NCBI GenBank assembly: GCA_930367215.1
Contig: OV884059.1
Location: 153,324,511-153,388,510, forward strand
Reading direction: 5' to 3'
Length of the DNA: 64,000 nucleotides
Source of the DNA: Pollenia angustigena
Lineage: Eukaryota; Arthropoda; Insecta; Diptera; Polleniidae
In this document: in pieces, positions 1 to 11,007 of the stretch
How the letters are laid out: each line of letters opens with the position of its first letter
How positions within the stretch are numbered: position 1 is the stretch's first letter
Position numbers and translations under genes: made by a program
The notes under the pieces: model-generated
What the model saw: the letters and a program-made list of their open reading frames with translations, nothing else
Database searches by the model: none
Told to the model about the DNA's origin: nothing

Positions 1-2
1 AA

Positions 3-185
3 ATGAATTCCATCCGAGGCCTCGTAAACAAAAAATTAGAAACTGCTTTTGCCACGATTCAATACTATTTAAATGAATCAAATAGTAAGGATTCCATCTT
101 AGAAAAAATTCTCCAACATTTTTCAAAAATTAAAGCATTAATCAAAAATAAAATCAGTTTTTTAATTACAATTTTAATCAAGTGA
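3..185 (+). CDS. Possible 3' end of an ORF cut by the window edge
   Basis: A 60-codon reading frame begins at the left edge and ends in TGA at 183-185. It is rich in Lys, Ile, Leu and Asn and predicts amphipathic helix, but shows no motif I recognise. The frame may continue left of the window, so the ATG at position 3 need not be the start. Downstream is AT-rich sequence without a clear polyadenylation signal. It could be a last exon or a chance ORF. Confidence 0.12.
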   Translation: MNSIRGLVNKKLETAFATIQYYLNESNSKDSILEKILQHFSKIKALIKNKISFLITILIK

Positions 186-413
186 ATTAAAGTAAAAAGG
201 CAGTAAAATTTACTTACTTCCTTTTTTTAATTTTGATGCCAATAAATTCCTTTAATAAATTTCTACTCATCTATATGTGGCCATTTCCGTCAAAAGGTCC
301 ACCGTGACCGAAAATTTAAAAGTTAATAAAAGCTGACTATTTTACGATATTGTTATAGAGATATATTTAGATTTTACCAATTTTATACATTTACCCATAA
401 ATTAGTTCACTTA

Positions 414-529
414 CCGCCATTTTCACCAAGTTCGGTTAAAACTAACTTTCAATTAAAGTTCCGGTTACCAATACGTTTTGACAGCTATAACCGATGGTTA
501 ATTATAACCGAACTCGGTGAAAATGGCCA
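414..529. repeat. Palindromic MITE with TTA target duplication
   Basis: The ends are inverted copies (CCGCCATTTTCACCAAGTTC on the left, the complement of TGGCCATTTTCACCGAGTTC on the right). TTA lies at 411-413 and 530-532. A TTA/TAA target duplication is typical of PIF/Harbinger elements. At 116 bp it is non-coding and non-autonomous. Confidence 0.6.
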
Positions 530-540
530 TTAGATGAACA

Positions 541-1059
541 ATCAGACTGCAAAGTTGTGCAAACAAAATTTTCTTACATGGTCTGTAATCTATGGAAGAT
601 TTCAAAGAGAAATATGCTATTCGGAATAACGGTAAATTTTTATTTTGCTTAAATCATTATTCAGTTAAATTATTATGGAAACAATTTCACGTTCGAAATG
701 TCACGTATCGATCCAGATTTTGGCTTAAAAAAATACAGAATATTTTGGAATCAAACCAAAGACATTTTAATGTTACATTTCTACGTAAAATTCTGAAAGT
801 AGTTTGACTAAAAAATTGTGACAGGTTTCGCTGATATACGCCTTTTTATACATGGCCACAAAATAAACTTAAGCATAGATAACAGTGCTTTCTTAGTGCT
901 ATAATTTAAGGGTTAAGAGAACGTAAAAATATTTGTTGTTTAAAATGTTATTGCTTTTTTGACGCGTACTACTTTCACGATCAACACTTTGGATTTACCC
1001 ATATATAAAAGAGTTGCGTGAGTGACTTACTCATTCATCATCGCCCAGCCCAAACCTCT
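541..1059. other. Non-coding AT-rich sequence
   Basis: A 71-codon ORF at 592-807 (+) has no recognisable motif and biased composition; I treat it as chance. No inverted repeat or other feature was seen. Confidence 0.4.
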
Positions 1060-1640
1060 GATCCTAGAAACTTGAAATTTGGACTGTTTAGGGGGTAAAA
1101 ACGGGAAAATTCGGTAGCCTTATATCTCCAAAACTAAAAGAGATGCAAAATAAAGGTAATACTTATCGTTGTTCTTTAGAAAAAGAAGCAGCCAGGTGTC
1201 TGGTATTTTTTTGAAATTCGGCCCTATTAGGGAGTAAACGGGTAAAATCTGAATTTAAGTACTTTTGTGCCATCTTTTGAACCAATAAACATAGAAACAA
1301 AGTTAATACCACATTCGAAACTTATCAGAAAATACGTATAATAATTTGGTACTTTTTCGAAATTCGAACATTTAAGGGGTGAAAATCTATTTTTGGTACT
1401 TTTTTTTACAAAACATTTTTCCTCCATTCATTGACATATTCGTACTTAATTATGGGTTACCACTACAATACTGAAATTTTTGATACTTTAATGGGGGGAA
1501 AATAGTACCCAATAAATTAAATACGGGAAATTTGACATTTTTCTTAAGCTTTTTGGTTCTACTCAAGTAGCGGGTTAAATGCTAGAATTTAAACAAGTTT
1601 AAACCTAGAAAAATAAACTTTGGCATAAAAATATGTCCAC
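1060..1640. repeat. Dispersed repeat, copy 1 (related to 7180-7660)
   Basis: Shares an ordered set of short blocks with 7180-7660: a GTAAAACGGG-like block, 'atatctSCAAARCTAAAAGAG', 'CAGGTGTCTGGTAC/TTTTTTTGAAATTC' and a later 'AATGGGGGAAAA' block. Repeated 'ggtacttttt' phrases are common to both. No coding potential or TIRs were defined. Confidence 0.5.
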
Positions 1641-1684
1641 GAAGAAAAAGGAGACGCTAACGAAGTAGCGGGTGTATGCTATTA

Positions 1685-2215
1685 CAGTAGAATCCCGATA
1701 ATTCGTAATCGCAAGGGACCGGCCATTTCTTACGAATTATAGGGGTTTTCGATTTAGCGGGGTTTCGATTTAACGGGGTTAAAATAAAATAAATACGAAT
1801 AAACGGGGTTTTTCAATTTATTTACTAAAACTATAAAAAAACATAAAAAACAATTGTTAAAAATAAAATATATAAAAATTATAAATAAAAATTATGCATG
1901 TAACAAACTGATCTTAAAAAAATTAATCCACACACAAGCAAAAACCCACGCAAAAATAAAAAAAATGGTAAGCAAAAAAGCATTCTTTCCATGTTTTTGT
2001 TGTTTTTATTACGAATTATAAGTGGTAGTTAGGAAACAATTACGATTTATAAGAGGTAAAGAAGATTTTTTTTGAAAAAAAATTACGAATTATCGAGGGG
2101 ACCAAAATGTATGGAAATTTTACGAATTAAGGAGATTTTTTCAAGGGACCGACAGTTTATTACGAATTATCGGGAATTACGATTTATCGGGGTACGAATT
2201 ATCGGGATTTGACTG
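1685..2215. mobile_element. pogo/Tigger-like MITE, TA-flanked
   Basis: The left end CAGTAGAATCCCGATAATTC and the inverted right end (complement CAGTCAAATCCCGATAATTC) are flanked by TA at 1683-1684 and 2216-2217. CAG-starting TIRs with a TA duplication fit the pogo branch of Tc1/mariner. Subterminal GATAATTCG / ACGAATTAT motifs recur on both sides, likely transposase-binding repeats. There is no ORF, so it is a 531-bp non-autonomous derivative. Confidence 0.65.
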
Positions 2216-2219
2216 TAAT

Positions 2220-2578
2220 TTATAAAATGAATTAATAAAAATGTTATTTCAAAGTAAGAGCAATCTTTAAAGTTTGTCAAATATTCAAAAAAACATTATA
2301 AAATTTAAATTTCAGCTTTCTCTGATTTGTACGTGATCATGGACATCAAGTCTTTAATCCAACAAAAAACCCAGATCAGTTATTTTGTATTCTCTTTCCA
2401 GCATTGTTCTTTTAACGTTATAATGAGAAGCTTACTTTTTTTCATCACATTTAGGTATTTATATCTTCATGACGTTTCTCAAAGTTTGAAGCTTGCGTTT
2501 AAATTTTGTGGTAAGAAGCCATGTCTCTAAACCGTTCAGCAAGACAGATTTATCACATGCATTATATACGTGCATTAT
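2220..2578. other. Non-coding sequence between pogo-like MITE and LINE fossil
   Basis: A 67-codon ORF at 2327-2530 (+) resembles no family I know. No repeat ends were found. Confidence 0.3.
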
Positions 2579-3600
2579 TCATCGGTGAGAGTTCGTTTGA
2601 CCTTCAGACGTTGGTAACTGGTGAAAGACCCTTTTGGCCTTAGTTATTCGGCTTTCCACATCTGCTAAGGCATCTCCGTCAGGTGTTATGATACTGTCCA
2701 CATAACAAAATTTGTCAACGTTTTTGAGATTGTTGATTTTGTCTTTCATACTCAGAAAGAAAAAGCTGGTACTAAGTTTAAGTTTTTTTCTTCTTACTTT
2801 AGTACAAATCGTACTCAAAAATTTAAGTACGGAGTACCTAAAACAATCGAAAATTGGATAACTTTCGAAAACCAATATGCGTTCATACGCGTGTGTTTAA
2901 AAAAGCTTGTTGTAGACACAACAACAACACTACAAGAAGAAAAATACAGATTATTTTCATGTTTAAGAAGTAAAATAAAAAACAATACTTCCCATATTCT
3001 TTTTTTTAAATTAGTTAATTGAATAGTACATTAAATTTTAAAAGTGTAATGAAAACGGAAACCATATTGGGCATGATGGTGTCTTATAATTGAGAATTCC
3101 TCTGTAAGCAAAGGGCGGAGGTTTTTTAAATAAACATGTGTAACGAAAAAGTAAAATAATTATATTCTCTCTGATTCTGTGGTTTTAGGTTAGAATCAAT
3201 CTAATCTCTCTTTCGGATTATTTACGAATCGAGATTAAATCGTCTTAGAAATTCCTGAATCAAGCACAGTTTGATATTGATTTTATCTCACTTTTAATTA
3301 AGTCAATCCTGTTTTCGAATAATTAAATATGGGATTAAATATGGATAACTGTTAACGCCCGTTACTTTGAGAAGTATTGCCTTTAGTATGGTGACGAACA
3401 ATATATGCGATAATTTGAATCCCTTTTTACCTCCGGTAAGTGTATTAAAGAGTATACTGGTAGTGCCGCTGTGAACAACCCTTGTGAGTGATTCGTCGCA
3501 TTGCGCCGATTCAATGCCGATCATATAAATTTACGGTCTATAGCATCGAATGCCTTCTCAAAATCGGGATAAAAATTTGATTAAGTAGGATATTTTTTAT
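2579..3600 (-). pseudogene. RTE-like non-LTR retrotransposon reverse transcriptase fossil
   Basis: Read on the minus strand, the sequence near 3590-3540 encodes DFEKAFDAIDR, the reverse-transcriptase motif A region. 3470-3350 reads STLTGxKxG..LS.ILF-like, matching the 'GVKQGCxLSPLLF' block. Then 2760-2600 encodes YVDSIITPDGDALADVESRI followed by KAKRVFHQL, characteristic of the part of RTE-clade proteins downstream of the palm. The blocks occur in the right order on one strand but are separated by stops, frameshifts and about 500 bp of unrelated sequence. This is a decayed LINE fragment, not a gene. RTE is the best clade guess; a related clade is possible. Confidence 0.6.
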
Positions 3601-4191
3601 TTATATTTTGCAAACGGCCAGAATCAATGCAATACCACGCCAGTTGCAGCATTCTTTTTGGTCTTCAGATTAGGATTCAGCACGCTAAAGTTCTTGCTCT
3701 TAACCTTATTTTTTGTCGACCAGTGTTATTAATCTACTTTAATCTGATCATGCTTTATTAAAGTCTATATATTTTGTCGCTGTTTTTATTTACCATTTCT
3801 ACGGCAATGACACTTCAAAACTTTAATCTAAATAAATGATTAAGAGCACTTAAATCGATATTGTTTAAATATTTTAAAAATAGGCCACAATAAAGTGTGT
3901 AGAAAAATTACAAACACTTATGTCTATTTGTATATCACTTACACTGCTTTATAAATTTACATTTTTAAAAGACTTTTTTTATAAAAGTTTTCGGAATGCA
4001 TATTTAGATTTTGTAATTTTTACTGAACACCATGGCTTTAAGCGTTTTGTCCTAATTGCGTAAAACCAGATAACTAATAATGCATTTTTTTTATACATAT
4101 GGACATTTCCATGTGATCGTAAGTGACATTTGTACGCCTTCAGAGAGATAGAGGTTTTGCAAAAATAGTAGTAACTCGAACAATTTTTTGT
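3601..4191. other. Non-coding AT-rich sequence
   Basis: It may contain more 5' LINE remnant on the minus strand near 3600-3720, but no motif is readable. Confidence 0.3.
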
Positions 4192-4199
4192 CTTATGTT

Positions 4200-5200
4200 C
4201 AGTGATGCCAGGAGAAATTTCAATAAATCCCTACGTGTTTAAAAAAAAAACCCTTTTTTCCCTACAATCAAAAAAAATTCCCTACACTTTTCCCTACGTT
4301 AAAAATTTATTGTTTTTAGCAACAGGCAAACAAATACATACATACATGTTTTGTTAACATTTTAAAAATATTAAAATAAAAGCATTTATTAACAACAAGA
4401 AAAAAAAACCAAATAAATACGTAAATGCCACACATATTTTTTTAAATTTTAAATTTTGTAATTCCCTTTGCTAAAACGCATCTGCATATATATCCTTTAA
4501 TCTAGAGACAAAACATAATCACTTCCCTATTTTTCAAAAATACTTATTTAAAATAATTTTTTTTTAATATCTAATCGTTTTTAGCAAACTTAGTACAAAA
4601 TAAAAGGGAATGCCCTGTTAAAATTTAGAAAATATTTTCTTCAGTTCCCCTGAACTAAAATATAAAAAAAAATTCCTTTTAAAAATATATCCTTCCTTAT
4701 TCTCAAAAGTTTTCATTAAACATTTTTAAAAAATTGTATTGTTTAATTTCTCTTAGTTTGGAAGGTGTGATTCAAGGCGAATTCATGAAAACGGTGGTGT
4801 CGATACTACAACAAGTAACAACACCAAAAACACAACAATGTATTTTGTTGCTGCTTTCGTTGGCCGATATGTCAAAAACACAAGTAACACATTCCTCTCT
4901 CTAATTTAAAAAAAGTAGCACAGCTGTGCTTTCAACGCCACCTGAAAAATGAATTCGCCTTGGTTGGTGATTATTTTTTTACAAATTAATTTCTATGTAG
5001 AAATTTCAGTCATTAGATATTCTCCTTTAATATTTGCATACATTAACGTTTTTTTAGAAAATATATTGAAAATCAGATAATATTCTGAAAATTCCCTACA
5101 TTAGCCTCAGAATAAAAAATCTGTCCTTTTTTCCCTACGCGTGAAATTTTCCAAACAAATCCCTACAAAAAGGAAAAATTCCCTACAATTAGCATCACTG
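4200..5200. mobile_element. hAT-like non-autonomous element
   Basis: TIR CAGTGATGCCA on the left and its inverted partner TAGCATCACTG on the right. The flanking 8-mers CTTATGTT (4192-4199) and ATCATGTT (5201-5208) match at 6 of 8, as expected for an old hAT duplication. Subterminal 'ccctac' motifs are repeated several times near each end. It has no transposase and contains a nested MITE (4773-4962). Confidence 0.6.
4773..4962. repeat. Nested MITE with CAAGGCGAATTCAT ends
   Basis: CAAGGCGAATTCAT at the left is exactly inverted at the right (ATGAATTCGCCTTG), enclosing 190 bp. It lies inside the hAT-like element, so it inserted later. A similar AAGGCGAATTCAT block occurs near 49767. No clear target duplication was found. 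Confidence 0.5.
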
Positions 5201-5835
5201 ATCATGTTTTACTTAGACGGTACCACATATTAAACAAAATTTATCAAATTCGGAACCATGTTTTCCAAAATATCGAGCAAAATTAGTGCATATCGTACGT
5301 GACATAAAACGGAAGTAATTTTGGGGTAAATGTAAAAAAATACGAAAATCTGCTTATTGTGGAAGGGTTTTCTTCTTTTTTTAATTTTCTACTTCAAACT
5401 ACATATTTTTCCTTTATAATCCGTAATAAAAAAAAAATCAATTTTTGCAGGAAAGATCTCCAGAGATCGCGGTTGACCTCGGAAATCAATAAACCCTGGC
5501 GACACGGCACCAGACTGACGATTGGTTGAGGCCTCCGAAAGTATGCTTCTTGCGGGAAATGCTTTCTGTCATTTAGGAAGATCGCCTTTGCGGGAAGTTA
5601 CGTTTTTCCGTTTAAAATAAACTTTCAGGGATTATGTGGTGGAACCCAAAGTTGCGGGAAGGAAGATTCCGAAAAACACACTCAACTGCTGATTTTTCAC
5701 CACTTGTGGGATAGTTTGGCCTGAGAAATAGATCATCGCTAGATGCTGTTGCTACGCAACAGACGGTGCTAGTATATTTTCAAAAGCTCCTAAACAAGGG
5801 GCGAGTGTATAATTGTTCCGAATTATGCATACAGG
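5201..5835. other. Unassigned, locally GC-richer sequence
   Basis: 5450-5770 is clearly less AT-rich than its surroundings and starts after a pyrimidine tract ending in TTTTTGCAG, which resembles a 3' splice site. I could not find a convincing long reading frame after it, and no motif is recognisable. Confidence 0.25.
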
Positions 5836-5837
5836 AA

Positions 5838-6652
5838 CACACAGAAAAAAATCAATGTAAATTCGTTCAAAACAAGGTTGATTTAAAATTTTTCAGTAGT
5901 GATTTTGCTTCATTGTTGTTTCATGTTGATTTAACATGATTTTACAATAACTTGCAAACAACATTTTTTCCTTTTAAAATAACTATAATTCATGTTAATT
6001 AAACATTGCAGTAAAGTTAGAACAAAATGTCATTTATATTGAAATAACTATCCGAATCACGTTGAATGAAAGTTATTTCAAGTTGAAACAACGTGAATTT
6101 CATGTAGAATCAAATTGGTTGGAGTGTGATATAACAGTGTGAAGACTACATATGCATTTATTAAAGAATAATTTAAAACACTTACCCCTGTAACACATGT
6201 TTCTCTTATTTTGTATCTCCTTTGTTAACAGAAGCATCAGCAGAATGGCCCGATATGGTTTTCGTCATCATTCTACTTTGAAAACTTGATGTACTATTTA
6301 ACTAAATCATTTTAATTAAAAGAATACGGGAATTGTCTTCTTTTTATAACATACTTTAAACATGAAAATACAAAATTGTACATACTTAAGTATGTATGCA
6401 TGTTAATTTAACAAGATAAGCTTTTGATTTTAATATAAAACAGGTTTTTATGGATTCAATATTGAACATTGTTATTTTAACAGTGAATAATATTAAATAA
6501 ACGTGATTTAAGGTTATTTTAATATTTTTCATTTAAAATTAATTTGAAATAATGATAAATTTAAATAAAGGGCATACTTTTGCAGAAATTTACCATGATT
6601 ATAAATCAACATTTCGCCATGTTGTTTTAACATTGGTATTTTTTTCTGTGTG
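5838..6652 (+). mobile_element. CACACAG-ended element, copy 1
   Basis: 815-bp element beginning CACACAGAAAAAAATCAATG and ending in the inverted CTGTGTG. AA is duplicated at 5836-5837 and 6653-6654. It is nearly identical, in opposite orientation, to 13762-14573. No transposase. The short TIR and 2-bp duplication match two other elements in the window (10591-10754, 45008-47516), which share CACnCAGAGAAAAA-type ends. I cannot assign the superfamily. Confidence 0.7.
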
Positions 6653-7179
6653 AACGGTTGGTTAATGCATTGTTTATCACCCAATGGTTGAGATCTACAA
6701 TGACGTTAAACTTGATATTGATTAAAAATAAATCTGAATTAAATGAAAGCAATCTATACAATCTCAAGTGGTGATTGTAAAACAAGCAGTGGTTTAAGAT
6801 TATAAATATGTATATATCCCGAATCAACAAATTAGTTAAGATTATGTTTACTTATACATTTAAATCTAAAACATTCACATCGAATTTTCCTAATCTTAAC
6901 AATATACATATATGTACATATACAGCTACTCACACTGTAAGTGGGACACTTCATGAAAATACTTAGTTGATATACTTTATGTTAATTATTTAAGGAAGGT
7001 ATGAATTAAATTGGGATACATTAATTTATAAAATTTTTTTAAAATGAAATATTTATACCTACATATTAATCAGCAAATGCAAATAACACTTTCCTCTTCT
7101 GTTTTACAACAGGTCTGAAAAAACACCATTCAAACGGTTTTTACTTACGGAAGTGCACAATCTATATTTAATTAAAATC

Positions 7180-7660
7180 TGGGTGGTAAAACGGGTAAAT
7201 TTAGTAATCTCATATCTGCAAAGCTAAAAGAGTTACAAAAAATTGTATACTTATCTTTGTTCATTGGAAAAATAAGTCGACAGGTGTCTGGTACTTTTTT
7301 GAAATTCAAAACATTTTTCTCCATTATAATTATTTTCCAAATTATGGGCTCCAACTAAGACATAGAAAATTTCAATACTTCAATGGGGGAAAAAGTATAA
7401 AAAACGGGAAATACGGGAAATTCAATTTCTTTTTTACTTCTCTTCTACTAAAAACATAATATTATACATAATATTATATAAGGTGGGATTTTGGTACTTT
7501 TTCGTTCTAAAGCTAGTACTTTTTTGATATTCGTTAATATTGGATCTAGACACATAAAACTAAGCATTCAAGGTCCTCTCTTAAAGTATTTTTCCGTTCT
7601 TTAACGGGTACTTTTGGAGTTTATATTTAAGCTAAAGCTGGAAACATAAAATTTAACGTG
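7180..7660. repeat. Dispersed repeat, copy 2 (related to 1060-1640)
   Basis: Same ordered blocks as 1060-1640, including ATATCTGCAAAGCTAAAAGA and the CAGGTGTCTGGTAC block. Confidence 0.5.
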
Positions 7661-7945
7661 CAGAGTTCAGAGAAATTGAGAAACTATACGAGGAGACTTT
7701 TTGATATTTTTTATTTTTAAATTTTTACATTCTGATTTTTTTTATATAATTGAATTAACAAAACTAAATTAAGCATTCACGGACTTGAGTGGAAGATAAA
7801 TCAATCCACTTAGACGAAAAAAGAACAAATTTTCGAAACATGTAAGTTCATTTATACTTATTTTAATGTTTTCTTTATATTTGCATAAATAATTATGGTC
7901 GAATTTCGACCACTAGGCAAACACTAGTATTCGGATATTTTCTGA

Positions 7946-8125
7946 AAATCACGTAAATTCAAATCACTCGCTTTTAAAATTACACGTGGTGTTCTGAAAG
8001 TCGTACCTTTCTTCCTCGGTTTGCTTATGGCAATTGAAAGTCACACCGATACACACAAAAACGGAACACCAAAATACCCCACGTGTGATTTTAAGAGTCA
8101 CATGCGATTTAAATTTACGTGATTT
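7946..8125. repeat. 180-bp inverted-repeat MITE
   Basis: AAATCACGTAAATTCAAATC on the left pairs with the complement of the right end AAATCACGTAAATTTAAATC. Pairing continues through a TTTTAAAATTACACGTGG block, giving arms of about 55 bp. It is nested in the 6923-8247 element, 0.2 kb upstream of a gene promoter. Confidence 0.5.
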
Positions 8126-8342
8126 GAGTTTAAGTGAACAGGCCTTATTAAATAAAAATTTAAATTAAACTATGGCTTTTTATTCGAGTTGTTAACATAG
8201 CAATATAAGATTTTTTCCATGTGTCACACTAATAGTGTGAGTAGCTGTTTTGTGTTTTATTTTAAGAAGTCAAACTATATTCCTTATCAAATTTTAAGTA
8301 AAAGATATCGTTTGGCAAACAAAATCCTAAATTAGAGACACC

Positions 8343-8350
8343 TATAAAAG
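8343..8350 (+). promoter_or_regulatory. TATA box of the secreted-protein gene
   Basis: TATAAAAG lies about 30 bp upstream of an initiator-like TCAACAGTC at 8374-8382, which places the transcription start near 8375-8380 and gives a 5' leader of about 35 nt before the ATG at 8412. A strong TATA box with a short leader is common in dipteran genes for abundantly secreted, tissue-specific proteins. Confidence 0.6.
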
Positions 8351-8411
8351 GCGAAACCAATAAAACAATAAGTCAACAGTCAATTGTTAATTCAAGTGAT
8401 TAATTCTTAAA

Positions 8412-9121
8412 ATGAGATTTACTGCTTTTGCTTTAATTGCCAGTTTGTGCTTGGTAGCTGTTGCCGTAAGTAGATGATTTTTAAATTCCTAAATACAAAA
8501 ATATTAATTTTTGTTCTAATCACTAAAACTTTTAAGGCCAAAGCCTCTGGCGAACTTGTGGTTGATTATGAGGACATTGAGTTATATGAATATGTGGCCC
8601 AGGAATTGGCCGACGAGATTATGGATATTGATCCTCAATGTTCAGCCATTTTCAAGGCTTTCAAGAAAATTGTAAAAACCCTTAATGGCATTAGTTGCGC
8701 TCTTAATGAAGTCTTGAATATTCAAATTGCTGCTCATCAATTCCTTATTGACGTTGCTGCCTGTGGTGGTGAAATAGGTAAAAAGGCGCAAACTTTGATC
8801 AATGCCGTTAAGGATATTGTTGAAACCTGCAAGGCAATTGGTGGTATTAACGAACATGTTTGTGCTAACGATCACGGTAACAGATCGGCTAAGGGAATTG
8901 TTTCTGGTATAAAAGCTGGACACAAATGTGCCAAAAATATGTTTTATAAACTTTGGAGATTGAGCAAACAAATTAGACGTGCCATTAAGTTGATCATTGA
9001 AATTAAGAATGTTCCCGGTGATACTGGCAAATGTGTGGAGAGTGCCGTTGATGCTGTGGAAAAACCTTTCCAAGAATTCGTATCCAACATCCAGGCTTGT
9101 TCAAACCGTTCAAATCATTGA
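8412..9121 (+). CDS. Secreted helical cysteine-containing protein, two exons
   Basis: Exon 1 (8412-8465) encodes 18 residues, MRFTAFALIASLCLVAVA. A GTAAGT donor at 8466 and an acceptor at 8535-8536 (TTTTAAG, preceded by a CTAAT branch-like site at 8516) remove a 71-bp intron. Exon 2 continues in frame at 8537 and stops at 9119-9121, giving 212 residues. The first 18-21 residues form a signal peptide (cleavage likely after AVA or AKA). The mature part is acidic at its N-terminus, then almost entirely predicted helix with eight cysteines and two N-R-S glycosylation sequons; it lacks membrane segments. I do not recognise the family with confidence. The size and helix/cysteine pattern recall fly secreted families such as TsetseEP/DUF725, but I could not align the cysteine spacing, so no function is assigned. 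This is the only clear host gene in the window, and transposons lie on both sides. Confidence 0.85.
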
Positions 9122-9156
9122 ATTTTCTTGCGATTGTAAACATTGATTGTTTTTTG

Positions 9157-9162
9157 AATAAA
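9157..9162 (+). terminator. Polyadenylation signal AATAAA
   Basis: AATAAA lies 36 nt after the stop codon of the secreted-protein gene, followed by a T-rich stretch. It sets the mRNA end near 9180. Confidence 0.6.
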
Positions 9163-9200
9163 TTGGATTTTATTTAAATAATTATTCGTCTCAATATATA

Positions 9201-9319
9201 CATATCGTCACCTAAAGCAAAAGGGTATAACAACAAAAAAATCCGAAATAGAGTTTTGATTTATTGAAAAAATTTTAGATCCCTGCGATTACACCTTTTG
9301 CATTTTAGGTGACGATATG
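9201..9319. repeat. Short MITE with CATATCGTCACCTAAA ends
   Basis: CATATCGTCACCTAAAGCAA on the left is inverted at the right (complement CATATCGTCACCTAAAATGC). The 119-bp element sits about 40 bp past the gene's polyadenylation signal. A larger relative with the same ATATCGTCACCT end lies at 50317-50644. Confidence 0.6.
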
Positions 9320-9833
9320 AACATACATTAGGGTGTTTAAAAAAAAATGTTAAAATTTTCCGTCTTACTCCCTAGAAATTTGCGAATACCCAAAAAAACT
9401 AAGAAATAAAAAATTTTGGGCGAATAAAAAAAGATTTAATGGTATTTCAAAGCGAATGAAATCCTCAATAGTGAATACAAGGCGAAAAAATTACTTTGTT
9501 TAAGTTTATGTTCAATTTTTTATGTATCTTAAAATTTTTATTATGTTTTTAAAAAGGTATAAAAACCCGAAATCGTGCTAAGAAATAGCCCAGTAGCAAA
9601 TAATGCCTCAGACCGCTAATGTGTCAATTGTTACCTGACCGATTCTGTTATATAATTTTTTGTATTCAAAAGGGTCAGGTGATGTCAAAGACGGACAAAA
9701 TTTAAAACAAAATCTTAAAAAAAATCTTATTTATTAAAAATTTTGTGTTCCCAAAAATTACTTTGATAATAAATATGCAAGTGCAAGGCTTAAAAAAAAT
9801 TAACTTGCAACTTGCGTTATTTTGTTTTTCTTA

Positions 9834-9959
9834 GGGCCATTATTACAACTTGAAGTTAGCTAAAGTTAAGATTAAATTGACAGATAATAATGTGTTATCT
9901 GTCAAAAAGCGTCTGTTAACTGTCGGATAACAGCTAACGCCAAGTTATAATAATGGCCC
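9834..9959. repeat. Palindromic PIF/Harbinger-like MITE
   Basis: GGGCCATTATTACAACTTG and its inverted copy bound 126 bp, flanked by TTA at 9831-9833 and 9960-9962. An internal GACAGATAA / TTATCTGTC pair adds to the hairpin. Non-coding. Confidence 0.65.
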
Positions 9960-9984
9960 TTAACCTACTTACAACTATTATTAA

Positions 9985-10135
9985 TGTTGGAAGAATTCCA
10001 ACTGATTGTACTGGTGAATGTAAGACAAGATGAACTCACTGATTATTGTTGCTGTTTTTGTTTCAGCTTTGATAACGTTGCAAACAGCGTTGCCAAACGT
10101 TGCAAACAGCGTTACCAAAATCAGAACAAAAAGTA
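9985..10135. repeat. Fragment related to the 50889-51371 MITE
   Basis: Shares GAACTCACTGATTATTGTTG and the following GCTGTTTTTGTTT with 50998-51035. Its apparent continuation is found at 11370-11650, so 10140-11370 may be later insertions. A short internal duplication (GTTGCAAACAGCGTT) occurs at 10075-10120. Confidence 0.4.
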
Positions 10136-10590
10136 ACCAGATCTAAAAAAAATGTAACGACCAACAAAAATTGATAACCAAAATCAAAACAAAAAGTAAG
10201 ACGCGGGGCCGATTTTCATTAAATTCTGACAGTATGTTACGGATGGTCTGGAAAGTGTGGCACCTGATATACAAAGTTAACATTTATTTTCGTCTATTTG
10301 AAATATTTGTTGAACTAGATCTTTTAACGTTTTTTATATAAGGAGCTCTTGAAAGTAGAACTTTTTAAATTGAGCTAAATTATGTGAAAGATATTTTAGG
10401 TGGCATGTCATAAAGTCCACTATGACACTCCAAAAAGCGTCACAGTGTCCATGTACTATATGACACTTTTGAAAATGTCATAATATCCGTGGGCATTAAG
10501 ACACTTTTCAAATGGACATTATGTCATTCTTAAAAATGTCATAAGGTCCATAATTACTAAAGAAGTTAAATACAAAAAAGGATCTACATA

Positions 10591-10754
10591 CATGCAGAGA
10601 AAAACATGTTTTATTATGGTCACAACCAATAAAACTATTTTTAAAGAAACTTATTTAACCATAATATGGTTGTCGGTGACAATGATTTGGTGAAATCAAA
10701 CGAAATATGGTTAAACATTTTTTAAAAATGGTTTTGTTGTTTTTTCTCTGGGTG
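10591..10754. repeat. Small CACnCAG-type MITE
   Basis: The left end CATGCAGAGAAAAACATG and the inverted right end (complement CACCCAGAGAAAAAACAA) enclose 164 bp rich in ATGGTT/AACCAT. The ends and internal motif match 45008-47516. Confidence 0.5.
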
Positions 10755-10795
10755 CATATATTAAATACATAACGAAAACACTTTTGGGCGCAAGG

Positions 10796-11007
10796 ATTTT
10801 CTCCTCTATGGTGTAACAAATACCGGCTGCTCTTACTAAAGCGTCTCGGCGCAATGATTTTTTTCTTTATGGTATAACAAGTACCCGTTTCGCTAAGTAA
10901 AGCTTCTAAAATCTGCCTTGTTTCCGAACGAAGGCCGACTTCGCAGAGAAGCTTTAGTTAGCGAAGCCAGTATTTGTTATACCATAGAGGAGAAAATCCT
11001 TGCGCCC
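10796..11007. repeat. Foldback made of three ~60-bp modules
   Basis: A module running from GGGCGCAAGGATTTTCTCCT to about TAAAGCGTCT is followed by a diverged direct copy (from GGCGCAATGATTTTTTTCTT) and then an inverted copy ending AGAAAATCCTTGCGCCC. The first and third modules pair almost perfectly over about 43 bp. It is non-coding. Confidence 0.6.

Larger units (their letters stand above)
6923..8247. mobile_element. Tc1/mariner-sized inverted-repeat element, decayed
   Basis: The TIR CAGCTACTCACACTGTAAGT at the left and its inverted partner at 8220-8247 (complement CAGCTACTCACACTATTAGT) enclose 1325 bp. The left flank is TA, the right flank TT, consistent with a damaged TA duplication. No transposase frame survives. 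It contains a dispersed repeat (7180-7660) and a nested inverted repeat (7946-8125). Its right end lies only about 95 bp upstream of the TATA box of the 8412-9121 gene. Confidence 0.5.

Noticed and set aside
592..807. Independent small gene
   Set aside because: Low-complexity, Lys/Phe/Asn-rich frame without promoter, splice or family support.
8642..9073. 143-codon ORF antisense to the secreted-protein exon
   Set aside because: It is the reverse-strand shadow of a coding exon with signal peptide, splice sites and polyA support on the plus strand.
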